Shown here: positions 10,031 to 19,272 of the stretch, in pieces | Layout of the letters: each line of letters opens with the position of its first letter | Position numbering within the stretch: position 1 is the stretch's first letter | Assembly (NCBI GenBank): GCA_022266195.1 | Contig: WHVY01000002.1 | Location: 3,859,001-3,923,000, forward strand | DNA length: 64,000 bases | Reading direction: 5' to 3' | Source of the DNA: Tetranychus cinnabarinus | Taxonomy: Eukaryota; Arthropoda; Arachnida; Trombidiformes; Tetranychidae | Notes under the pieces: generated by a model | Seen by the model: only the letters and a program-made list of their open reading frames with translations | What the model was told of the DNA's origin: nothing | Databases searched by the model: none | Program-made: the position numbers and the translations under genes

Positions 10031-11030
10031 TTTACTTTTTTAGGGGTTCTATTGAGTCACGATCCTTTTGATTCTTGATAGTAATGCTAGTAATGCTCTT
10101 CCCCAAACCACACACATAGAATTATCAAAATATCTGGTACTCGAGTCCACTTGGAAAAGCTTTTGGCTTTGATTCGACTCTTGATTTGGGTCGTTTTATG
10201 CAACAACAAATTTTTCAAATAAACCACTTTTTCAACTGATAATGTTTTCCAATGGAAACTCGAAAGACTTTCCTTTGTTTTACTGAGTTGCAAAAATATG
10301 GCGATGCCTTTTTGATTGAAAAGCACATCTGCAACTGCTGTACGTGCTATTCACAGTTTTTAGTTCCGAATATATTGATTGCTAAGATTGATATTTATTT
10401 TTTATTCCAATGATATCATTTTTTTGGAGATACTGCAGCTGAACAAAATACAAAGCTGTACAAAGACTTCGTTTTTGTCTGAAAGAACATGATGTTTAAC
10501 TTCATCTAACATATTGTAAGTACCTGGTAAGTGCATTTCCCACCAATGGTATTGATTACTTAAGACATCAAATTGATCAGACTGGTATCAGACTAGAACT
10601 GCTTAAGCTCTCTATTTTTTATTTCATTGATGGAAAATTCTTTAAATGTTCACTAGATCAGAAGATTTTGGACCTTTCACACAATTTTTCGAGGTTTCTC
10701 TGTACTCGCTAAAAGTACTGATCATTATAGCTACACTGTATTCTTTTCTCAAAAGGTTGAAGGCTTGACTAATAATAGAGAAAATTTGAGATTTTTGGTT
10801 ATCATAATTTGGTTATGTCCAAAACACCCTAGATTGAAGAGAGGGAGGAATATATTACTTTTCGAATGATCTTTTGACTAAACTCCTGCCAACAATCACT
10901 ATGGTCAAATTTCAATTATAATTAATTTTTATAATTCTCAGTTGGGTAGTTTTTTAACAGAAAGCAATGTACCGGGCATTTTGCATTTTACATCTATTTG
11001 CAAGCATGGTTTGGGCTCAAAACCGAGAAG
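10031..11030. other. non-coding spacer
   Basis: AT-rich spacer between the palindrome and a short tandem repeat. I see no gene, splice-consistent exon or terminal repeat in it; the one 79-codon frame (10087-10326, minus) has no protein-like features. Confidence 0.5.
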
Positions 11031-11090
11031 GACAAAACAGCGAAAGACAAAATAGCGAAAGCAAAATAGAGAAAGTCAAATCCGCGAAAA
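11031..11090 (+). repeat. degenerate 15-bp tandem repeat, 4 units
   Basis: Four imperfect units of the form gacaaaatagcgaaa follow each other. It is short and of unknown significance. Confidence 0.65.
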
Positions 11091-11124
11091 ATTTTCATTT
11101 TTCTTTTTTTAATCAGTTCGTAAT

Positions 11125-11504
11125 TAGCCGTGCTTGAGGACATGTGTACCTTTTGTTGGGATTAACGCAGATTAGGTGAGAAATAAAGTCTTTTGCAGAA
11201 TCAGAAATGTCATCCTAATAAGGGGAATCAAATTCAGAGTCACCTTTAACAATCTGAGCAAAAAGATTGGCATCATTTTCATCATAAAAAGGCGGATAAC
11301 CACACAGAAGTATGTATGCAATGACTCCAATTGACCAAACATCGACTGCTTTTCCATACGGTTTTTGGGATAATACTTCGGGTGCAACGTAACCTGGGGT
11401 ACCGAATGCTGTGGCCATTATGTCTGAATCTTTCACCTTGGAAAGTCTAAAATAACTGATCATTATCTTTGAATCAAAATCTTGATTGCAGCAAATTAAA
11501 TTAC
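11125..11504 (-). pseudogene. CaMKI-like kinase pseudogene, 3' part
   Basis: The minus strand matches the C-lobe of calcium/calmodulin-dependent kinase I. Intact landmarks are GTPGYVAPEVLSQKPYGKAVD (residue run split here by family position) in the activation and APE region, DVWSIGV, and FDSPY. The Mg-binding DFG reads YFR, and a TAG at 11215-11217 replaces the Trp that normally follows DSPY; homology then continues in frame (DDISDSAKDF) to about 11125. It is therefore dead. The 5' part of the same pseudogene lies at 23043-23150, separated by the gypsy element. Confidence 0.85.
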
Positions 11505-12192
11505 TGTGAGAAAACTGGTCTTAACCAGTTTTTTGTTTAGTAACTACCTTTCCCTACCTCCAGTAGGTAGGGAAAGGCCATTATTGGCGCAAATTTTGGA
11601 GTTCGGCCATTTTATGCGGGAGAAGATTTTCTCCCTTATCCTGCATAAAATGGCCGACAATCTCTTTGTTCGTGGCCAGAAATTGGACCCTGCGGAAGCC
11701 CTGTTCGGGTAAATAGTGAACTTAGTAATGCCAACCAACTGTGTACACCTTAACCAAGTGCTAATGTTACTAGTTTTATACCCAAAAACTGAAACAGTGT
11801 AAAGTGTTAATACTTGAATTTGTGAATGAATTGGTATTGTATTGAGATTCATTTGATGACTAGTTTATGACTAGATTTGTGATTTCAGTAACAAGGACTT
11901 CTATCCACCAGTGATTCAACATTAGTGTGGTGAATTAAAGACGCAACTCGGACTATTGAAAGTGATTGTGACCTGAACTTAATAAAACTGTATTCACCAA
12001 CAAAACTTTCAGTGTTAACCTAAGAGATTCATCCTCCTGAGTGATCTTAATACTACCTTTGTATTCAAATATTCTCATCTCTTTCAATATTAATATTCTC
12101 TTATCTTGCTTGATGATTGTAATCCTTTATTTTTTTAAACCATACTGATGTAATACAAATAAAATTCATTCGATTCACCGATCTGGCTTCCA
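11505..12192 (+). repeat. 5' LTR of gypsy element
   Basis: 688 bp, starts TGTGAG and ends CTTCCA. Its first 150 bp hold three successive perfect hairpins: arms 11511-11519/11524-11532, 11547-11559/11565-11577, and a two-tier one with outer arms 11604-11617/11643-11656 and inner arms 11618-11624/11629-11635. AATAAA motifs occur in the last third, as expected for a polyadenylation region. Confidence 0.95.
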
Positions 12193-12196
12193 GTCT

Positions 12197-12214
12197 TGGC
12201 ACCCTTGCGGGGAT
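12197..12214 (+). other. primer-binding site
   Basis: Four bases after the 5' LTR the sequence reads TGGCACCCTTGCGGGGAT. It begins with the TGG complementary to the CCA end of a tRNA. Its complement splits plausibly into a T-stem 3' strand, a seven-base acceptor strand and a G discriminator. The tRNA identity was not determined. Confidence 0.65.
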
Positions 12215-12639
12215 AATGAAGTCAGAATAAGAACTGGAACCCTGGTTAACAAATAAAAGTTAAGTAAATCTATTTATCTTTAATCCCTCTATTTTACATT
12301 TAATTGTAAACATCTATCTGCAATTAAGTTTCATTCATGATTTATTGAAGTTATTTCTCGGAAATACTACTTTATTTCTATTACTATTTTATTATACTGT
12401 TTCAACTAATCTTTTAACCTAAACCCCTAAGGTGTTTAAACCAACTTAAAAATAATTTAAATCGCTGAATTCAAGGGGTTATAAACAACTTGAATCACGT
12501 AAAAGAAATAACCTATTTCAAACTGACCTATTTATAACTAGTTTTATGAAGCGTTAAAAGTCAGTTGTATTAAGGTGATTGGTAGGTAAATTACGAATAC
12601 ACAGTGACTGGGTTAATCAAACCATTGAACAAATATAGA

Positions 12640-13690
12640 AACAGAATGAAATTTTACTGACTGAAATAGGTCAAACTGAATTGAGATCACTGGGTTATAT
12701 TAAATAGGACAACAGTATACGTTGAATAAAGTAATACTTTGTACTAAATGAATTTAGATGATTAAGTAATTGACTAACTGGATTAAATTAATGATTACCT
12801 GAATTGGTTGAATTAAAATTGATAAATATTTGAATTGAATCAATGATTATGATTGAAAGAATTTATTAATTAAAATTAACTGAACTAAATGATTAAAGGG
12901 AACTGAATCAACAGACGAACTAATAAAATTGAATTGATTGACTAATTGATGAAATAGATTGGAATGAAGAAGTATTAAACTGAAGCAATTGAATTTATCT
13001 GAATAGAATTGATTATCCTGAACTAGATTAAATAGATTCACTAGATTGAACAATACTGATTAACTGAATTAATTAACTGTATTAAATCGTAAAGTTTAAC
13101 CTACTTGGCCAAAAAAACTGATAAAACTGAATTGTAATAATTGATTAAAAACTGACTAAAGTGATTTAACTGAATAAAACGATTAAAGTAAATTTGAATC
13201 AATAGATTAATATGAACTAATAAATTGAACTTCATTAACTAATTAAACTGAATTTAATTAACTGATTATACTGAACTGAATTAATTGATCAACTTAACTG
13301 AATTAACTGATTATACTGAACTGAATTAACTGATCAACTTAACTGAATTAACTGATTATACTGAACTGAATTAATTGATCAACTTAACTGAATTAACTGA
13401 TTATACTGAACTGAATTAATTGATTAACCTAACTGAATTAACTGATTATACTGAACTGAATTAATTGATTAACCTAACTGAATTAACTGATTATACTGAA
13501 CTGAATTAATTGATCAACTTAACTGAATTAACTGATTATACTGAACTGAATTAATTGATTAACCTAACTGAATTAACTGATTATACTGAACTGAATTAAT
13601 TGATTATTCTAAATTGGTTAAATTGATTAACTGTTCTGAATTAACTGATCATACTTAACTGAATTAATTGATTAACGGAATTAAATTAAC
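12640..13690 (+). repeat. low-complexity leader with 45-bp minisatellite
   Basis: The leader is built of aactgaatta-like words. From 13261 to 13620 these form eight regular 45-bp units; the block actgattata recurs at 13261, 13306, 13351, 13396, 13441, 13486, 13531 and 13576. Degenerate units extend on both sides. No long ORF is present, so this is probably an expanded untranslated leader. Confidence 0.85.
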
Positions 13691-13823
13691 TGATGATCAG
13701 CCCAACTACAATAATATTTTTCATTGACAACGAAATAGTTATTCAAGTATTTATACCTTTAAGTATATTATTCATAGTTTTGTACTACTTAATGAACATT
13801 ATTGCATTAGAATCGCACTAGAA

Positions 13824-13866
13824 ACCCGGTGATTGGGTGCATTATTTATCACTCGGTGATGAGTGA
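13824..13866 (+). promoter_or_regulatory. two GGTGAT-loop hairpins before the first ORF
   Basis: Hairpin 13824-13838: stem ACCC/GGGT, loop GGTGATT. Hairpin 13849-13866: stem TCACTC/GAGTGA, loop GGTGAT. The loop is the one used in the array at 20719-20987 while the stems differ, so these are likely members of one RNA motif family. Confidence 0.6.
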
Positions 13867-13939
13867 GCAAAAGAAAAATGTGTAAAACCTTTTGTTGTTT
13901 TATCATTTTAGTATTTTGGATTTTTGTAGGAATTTTAGT

Positions 13940-14149
13940 ATGGAGGACAAAATATATGAAATTCAATTAAATTCTTATAATTCATTAGAAGATTCTGAAC
14001 CTGAAGAAAATCATTTAACTTTGACTATCAATGAATCGAGTATTAATGTAATAGTTTTAATTCTAATAACTTCACCAATATTAATACTCATTTACAACAT
14101 TTTTGCTGACATTTACTATATGTACACAGTTTATCATCAGCCAGCTTAG
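13940..14149 (+). CDS. small membrane protein ORF upstream of gag
   Basis: The ATG at 13940 opens a 69-aa frame that stops at 14147-14149, 17 bases before the gag ATG. It has an acidic N-terminal half (SLEDSEPEE) followed by a hydrophobic stretch of about 30 residues (VIVLILITSPILILIYN), a probable transmembrane segment. AG acceptor-like sites lie just upstream (tttttgtag), and AG|GTAAAA overlaps its stop codon and could act as a splice donor to the exonuclease ORF. A second very short hydrophobic ORF (13878-13970, about 30 aa) overlaps it in another frame. I do not recognise a family. Confidence 0.5.
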   Translation: MEDKIYEIQLNSYNSLEDSEPEENHLTLTINESSINVIVLILITSPILILIYNIFADIYYMYTVYHQPA

Positions 14150-14166
14150 GTAAAAATTAAATTAAG

Positions 14167-14676
14167 ATGTCAGTAAACGAAGAAACGAAAGTAAGCACTA
14201 TGACTAAAAAGTCAAAAGAACGTCAACCAGTTAATCAATTTATTCACATAAGTAACTTCTCTGGAGATGATGAAGGAGAAGATCTACTTGAATGGTTAGA
14301 GTCATTCGAAGCTTCTGCTGCTGCCTTAGAATGGGATGATGAAACAAAATTAAAAGCTCTTCCAGCTTATTTAACTGGAACTGCGGCAAAGTGGTATAGA
14401 TGCTGCATTAAGACTCTTGAGGAAAAAGAGAAACCTGACACGTTTGCTAAATTGCAAGCAAAAATGGTAAAAGGGTTAGCCCCTTCCAATTATAGAAATA
14501 GTTTGATGAGAGAACTAAATGAGAAAAGGCAACAGCCTGGTCAGTCAGCTTTTGCTTATGCTTACGACATCCGAGACTTATGTCGAAAAATAAATCCAAA
14601 AATGGATGAAAATTTAGTTCATAGTTTTATCCATCGAGGATTGAACCCAGCAGTCAAGACTCGAATGGATTTATAA
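14167..14676 (+). CDS. gag: gag capsid region (ends at in-frame stop)
   Basis: This frame encodes 169 aa of a Retrotrans_gag-type capsid: after a basic start come HISNFSGDDEGEDLLEWLE, then TAAKWYRC and the conserved helical region with YAYDIRDLC. The capsid forms the particle shell. A TAA at 14674-14676 ends it before the nucleocapsid part. The frame remains open directly after the stop and flows into the nucleocapsid and pol with no shift, so the stop is either a nonsense mutation or a recoding site. Its position inside gag, and not at the gag/pol border, argues for mutation. Confidence 0.85.
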   Translation: MSVNEETKVSTMTKKSKERQPVNQFIHISNFSGDDEGEDLLEWLESFEASAAALEWDDETKLKALPAYLTGTAAKWYRCCIKTLEEKEKPDTFAKLQAKMVKGLAPSNYRNSLMRELNEKRQQPGQSAFAYAYDIRDLCRKINPKMDENLVHSFIHRGLNPAVKTRMDL

Positions 14677-17600
14677 TCAACTAATAATGATTTAGATTTT
14701 GACACTAGATTATCCCATGCCGAGAGATCGGTGGGAGAAATAAAATTCTTAGAGGATAGTGGTGAAGATCACCCTCTACATAAACAAATCAGTTCATTAA
14801 CGGAACAACTAACCAATCTAACTGAACAATTTGAATGTATTCAAATGAATTTAGAATCTAGAAGAAGAGAAAGAGATTACAGTCGAAACGACAATCGATA
14901 TCGACAAACAACCTATCAATATCAGGCCCCACAGCCTCGACCAACCTATCAACCACGTTATCCAAACCACTCGTATGCAAACCAATCTTATTCAAACCAA
15001 CCTTATCAGAACAGGTATCAACCTCGATACCAACCTCCATATACACAAACTGAACCCAAAAGAGTAAATTTTACTCCAGACGAAAACTCAATGAATCTCA
15101 ATCAAAGCTTACACTGTTACCAGTGTAATGGTGTAGGGCATAAGAAAACTGATTGCCCAAGTAGACCAGTAGCACCTAGAAGCGCTGGTTGGTCAAGGGA
15201 GAACAATGTTGGAGAATCGTGGCGTTCTCCACATTATTCTCGAAAACAAGCTTATGAAGAACAACCTCAGACTTCTTCTAGCTATCGAAGAAGGGGTTAC
15301 ACACCTGATAAAAATTTGAGTAAATCTCCTCCAAGATCGATGCGACCTCCAAGAGAAGAATCGCCTTCAACTTCTACAGCACGTAGACGATATCGATCGC
15401 CTAGTCCCAGAGCTAGACGTAGATCTAAATCAAGATCTAAATCTCCTACCAATGAAAGGAAAACAAAAGTAGTAAAAGCAGTTTATAGAGGATATTCAGA
15501 CGAAGATGATGATGACGGTGATGTCAGAAGACAAGTTTTGTCCATCATTAGTAAAATCCACAAACGCAAAAGAGATCTAACTTTTGCAAACATGAAAATA
15601 AAAGGTAAAACTGTTGAGTGCCTCGTTGACACAGGATCACAAATCACAATCCTCACTAAAGAAATAATCAATAAGTTAGAACTAGACTATTCAAAATATA
15701 AAGGTCCAACAAATTTAACAGCAGGAAATGCTCCTTTGAATGTTCTAGGTGAAACTTACCAGAACATTATTATTTATGATGCATTGAATGAAGTGGAAAT
15801 AAAAACTCCAATAATCATTTTGAATCAACTTCCTTGCAACATCAAAGGAATAATTGGATTTGATGTTTTACAAACAGGCAAATTCTGGATTGATTGTGAA
15901 AACGCTAAGTTAGTAATTAATCAAGCTCCGGCAAGAAAAATCAAATTACTAGAAAAGGCTTTAGCCAAATTATTAGCTGAAAGAGATGATAATTCTACAG
16001 TTTCAACTAGAATGAGTGAAAGATCAAGCATTACATACCCCGGTGACCCCAATTTTTCACTCATTAGTGAATCAAAACCATTAGTAAAAGAGTTAGTAGT
16101 TAGTAGTATGATAAAAGAATTGAAGCTAGAAGTTAACAATGAAATAAAAAGAGAAACTAGAAGAAAATTAGAAGAACTGATTCAAAAGTACAGACCTGCT
16201 TTTGCAGCAACTGCAAAAGAATTGGGGTTTTCTAATGTTTTCGTTCATCAAATCAACACAGGTTCGCATCCTCCTATTTCACAAAAGCCTTACAGAATGT
16301 CAGAAGAAAAACGGAAAATAGCAGAAAAATCAATCAACGAGTTAATCGATGAAGGCATCGTTGTTCCTTCTTGTTCCCCTTGGGCTTCACCAATTGTTTT
16401 GGTTGCTAAGAAGGGAACCGAAGAAGTTCGACTTTGCGTAGACTACAAAAAATTGAACGAAATCACAGTTAAAGATAAATTCCCTTTACCAAACATTCAA
16501 GATTATTTAGATAGTCTTCAGGGAATGAAATACTTTACTCTACTAGATTTAAGATCAGGTTACCATCAAATGGCATTAGATCCAGCAGACCAACCTAAAA
16601 CAGCTTTTGTTACACCTAGTGGTCTTTATGAATATACTAGACTTCCCTTTGGTCTAGCAAATGGACCCTCTTCTTTCATGAGAATGATGAGTATTGTTTT
16701 GGGAGGATTAATTTATTTATTAATTAACACCTGCTTGATTTTCATAGATGATCTACTTATTTTCTCGAAAAATGAAGAAGAACATTTAGAACGACTTGAA
16801 ACTATCTTCAGGCGACTAATTCGGGCAGGATTAACTCTTAAACCAAATAAATGCTCCTTCTTTAAACAGAAAATACTTTACTTAGGACATATTGTTAGTG
16901 AACAGGGACAAGAAGTAGACCCCGAGAAAATCCAAAAGGTCCAACAATTTCCAACTCCACGAACTGTTAGGGACATTAAATCTTTTGTAGCTCTATGTTC
17001 TTATTATCGAAGATTCATAAAAGACTTCGCTTTGATTGCTAGACCACTTACTAATTTAACTCGAAAGGATTTACCTTTTGAGTGGGGTCCTGCACAGGAA
17101 AACGCTTTCAATGAGTTGAAAACGAAACTAACAACACCTCCTGTTCTTGCTCATTATGACCCTAATAAGCAAACTCAACTAAGAGTTGATGCTTCAGGTT
17201 ATGGTTTAGGAGCGATTCTTTTACAGAAAAGTGATGCTGGGTGGCATCCAATCGCTTTTGCGAGCAGAATCCTTAGAGGAGCTGAACTCAATTATCCGAT
17301 CTCGGATAAGGAGTGTTTAGCTATTGTATGGGCAGTTCAAAAATTTAGAGTCTATTTAGAAGGAATTAAATTCGAGGTAGTAACGGACCATTGTGCACTT
17401 TGCCACATTCACTCAAAAAAGAATTTACCCGCAAGATTACAACGTTATGCGATGGCTTTACAGTCATTTGACTTTACTGTTACTTACAAATCAGGGAAAA
17501 AACACGCAGATGTAGACTGCCTTTCACGGTATCCTATTTCAGAAATTCCTGTAGACAATCTCAAAGATGAATGCGAAGAATTATTTACCATGTTAGTTGA

Positions 17601-19272
17601 GGAAACTACTGCAGAAAATTTCGACTTGATTACAAAACAACGACAGGACCCTAGATGTAGTAAAATACTAAATCAAATGGAAAACTTAGCTAATTTAGGT
17701 CCTAAGGAAAGAAAACGAATGAATCGTTTTAAAATAGAAAATGGAACCTTATATAGACTAACAACAAATCACTATGGAGAAACTTGGAACGTCGTTCTCC
17801 CTAGAGAACTAATTCCAAAAGTTCTAGAAGAATACCACGATGCAATGATTTCTGGTCATCCTGGGTTGTTTTCAACTTACAATAAAATTAAACAATTTTA
17901 TTGGTGGCCACAGATGACTAGAGACATTACAAACCATGTTAAAAATTGCTTTACTTGTCAATTAGACAAACGAGGAAGTGGAACTTTAGAAGCTCCTTTA
18001 CAATCTATCGTTGTTAATAATGCATTTGATAAAATTGGAATAGACTTAGTTGGTCCGTTACCAAAGTCTTACGGTCAGCAATACATTGTTGTCTGTACAG
18101 ACTACTTTACTAGATGGATAGAAGTAGAAGCTATCGGTGATTTGATGGCTGAAACAATTGCGGAATTTTTAGTTAATAAGATCTTCCTTCGTCATGGTTG
18201 TCCAAAAACAATCCTGAGTGATCAAGGAAGAAACTTTATCTCTTCCATTGTTGGAGAAGTTAAAAATTTTATGGGAAGTAAATGGTCCTTCTCAACATCT
18301 TATCATCCAGCAACAAATGGTTTGACTGAGAAAGCTAATCAAACCGTTTGTACAATGTTAACACACTATTGTCAGAATGATAACCGTAAAAAATGGGCAA
18401 GATTAATCCCGGTGATGGGATTTGCTTACAACACTAGCGTTAATAAATCTACCAAAAGTTCCCCCTTTTACCTATTGTATGGAAGACACCCTGTTCTACC
18501 AATAGACATTATTTTAAATACGAAAACGTTCAAAAGTTTACCAAAAACAGTTAGAGAATCCATTTCACAATGGCCTCAATTACGAGATCAAGCCAGACTT
18601 TACTCGATAGAATCAAAAGAAAACCAGAAGATTCAACACGATATGAAAAAACTTAGAGACTTCAATGTAGGAGAAGAAGTAATGTATAGAATTCATCAGG
18701 GATCAAAGAAGTTAACTCCCAAATTCTCAGGTCCATACAAAATAATAGAAAAGTTAGGAAAAACAACCTACAGAATTCTACCCTCAGGAGAAAAAGGAAA
18801 AATAAAAAGGGCTCATGGAAGCCAACTTAAACCTTTCCATAGACCCATACAAAAGTCACAGAAGGTAACTAGTATTAATAGAGTAGAAAAAATAAAACCT
18901 TATCGCTCTTCCTTATCAACGTCTTTAATACTTTTAATGGGACTAATTTGCTTAGTAGCTGGGCAAATTAACCCTTTCATAACTGGAGATACAATCTTAT
19001 GGCAAGAAACAGAACACAAACCTAGAAAAGCAACACAAGAAATAAGAATAATTTTAGCCTTCTCAAATCCTTGCAAAGAAATGCTAACTTATGACAGCGA
19101 CGAATGGGGCAAAATAACAAATAAATCAAACCCAAAATACGGATGTCCTATGAATAACCGCGTATGTCCATACGTGAGAACTTCTTTACATGCTCTAGAA
19201 GGGTATTGCTCCGAATTTATTGACACAAAATATATTCAACCGATTAGATTCATCCCACAAATTACAGCTTAG
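14677..19272 (+). CDS. pol: gypsy nucleocapsid-pol polyprotein fused to env N-terminus
   Basis: The frame is open from 14677; it has no ATG near 14731, so it depends on gag. Numbering from 14731: CCHC knuckle (CYQCNGVGHKKTDC) near residue 129 followed by an Arg/Ser-rich linker; protease VDTGS at about 300; reverse transcriptase with LPFGLANGP and FIDD at 671-674 (the YVDD variant); RNase H with RVDAS near 818; integrase HHCC finger from about 1036, DDE residues near 1104, 1163 and 1199, then a GPYK/F module near 1334. All catalytic residues seem present. From about 1392 a hydrophobic signal-like segment begins an env-like domain without any intervening stop. The frame ends at TAG 19270-19272. 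Confidence 0.92.
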   Translation, partial: STNNDLDFDTRLSHAERSVGEIKFLEDSGEDHPLHKQISSLTEQLTNLTEQFECIQMNLESRRRERDYSRNDNRYRQTTYQYQAPQPRPTYQPRYPNHSYANQSYSNQPYQNRYQPRYQPPYTQTEPKRVNFTPDENSMNLNQSLHCYQCNGVGHKKTDCPSRPVAPRSAGWSRENNVGESWRSPHYSRKQAYEEQPQTSSSYRRRGYTPDKNLSKSPPRSMRPPREESPSTSTARRRYRSPSPRARRRSKSRSKSPTNERKTKVVKAVYRGYSDEDDDDGDVRRQVLSIISKIHKRKRDLTFANMKIKGKTVECLVDTGSQITILTKEIINKLELDYSKYKGPTNLTAGNAPLNVLGETYQNIIIYDALNEVEIKTPIIILNQLPCNIKGIIGFDVLQTGKFWIDCENAKLVINQAPARKIKLLEKALAKLLAERDDNSTVSTRMSERSSITYPGDPNFSLISESKPLVKELVVSSMIKELKLEVNNEIKRETRRKLEELIQKYRPAFAATAKELGFSNVFVHQINTGSHPPISQKPYRMSEEKRKIAEKSINELIDEGIVVPSCSPWASPIVLVAKKGTEEVRLCVDYKKLNEITVKDKFPLPNIQDYLDSLQGMKYFTLLDLRSGYHQMALDPADQPKTAFVTPSGLYEYTRLPFGLANGPSSFMRMMSIVLGGLIYLLINTCLIFIDDLLIFSKNEEEHLERLETIFRRLIRAGLTLKPNKCSFFKQKILYLGHIVSEQGQEVDPEKIQKVQQFPTPRTVRDIKSFVALCSYYRRFIKDFALIARPLTNLTRKDLPFEWGPAQENAFNELKTKLTTPPVLAHYDPNKQTQLRVDASGYGLGAILLQKSDAGWHPIAFASRILRGAELNYPISDKECLAIVWAVQKFRVYLEGIKFEVVTDHCALCHIHSKKNLPARLQRYAMALQSFDFTVTYKSGKKHADVDCLSRYPISEIPVDNLKDECEELFTMLVEETTAENFDLITKQRQDPRCSKILNQMENLANLGPKERKRMNRFKIENGTLYRLTTNHYGETWNVVLPRELIPKVLEEYHDAMISGHPGLFSTYNKIKQFYWWPQMTRDITNHVKNCFTCQLDKRGSGTLEAPLQSIVVNNAFDKIGIDLVGPLPKSYGQQYIVVCTDYFTRWIEVEAIGDLMAETIAEFLVNKIFLRHGCPKTILSDQGRNFISSIVGEVKNFMGSKWSFSTSYHPATNGLTEKANQTVCTMLTHYCQNDNRKKWARLIPVMGFAYNTSVNKSTKSSPFYLLYGRHPVLPIDIILNTKTFKSLPKTVRESISQWPQLRDQARLYSIESKENQKIQHDMKKLRDFNVGEEVMYRIHQGSKKLTPKFSGPYKIIEKLGKTTYRILPSGEKGKIKRAHGSQLKPFHRPIQKSQKVTSINRVEKIKPYRSSLSTSLILLMGLICLVAGQINPFITGDTILWQETEHKPRKATQEIRIILAFSNPCKEMLTYDSDEWGKITNKSNPKYGCPMNNRVCPYVRTSLHALEGYCSEFIDTKYIQPIRFIPQITA
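18405..18422 (+). promoter_or_regulatory. GGTGAT-loop hairpin inside integrase coding
   Basis: A 6-bp perfect stem AATCCC/GGGATT closes the loop GGTGAT, the same loop as in the leader and the 3' array. It lies in codons for LIPVMGF of the integrase, so chance or protein constraint could explain it. Confidence 0.4.

Noticed and set aside
11506..11852. ORFs inside the LTRs (also 22311-22702)
   Set aside because: They run through hairpin and transcription-control sequence, and the plus and minus frames mirror each other. No protein family is recognisable.
14858..15046. Antisense ORFs within gag-pol (also 15483-15671, 15921-16139)
   Set aside because: Shadows of the pol frame without independent motifs.
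16036..16052. Another GGTGA motif hairpin in pol
   Set aside because: It reads cccc-ggtga-cccc, so the flanks cannot pair.
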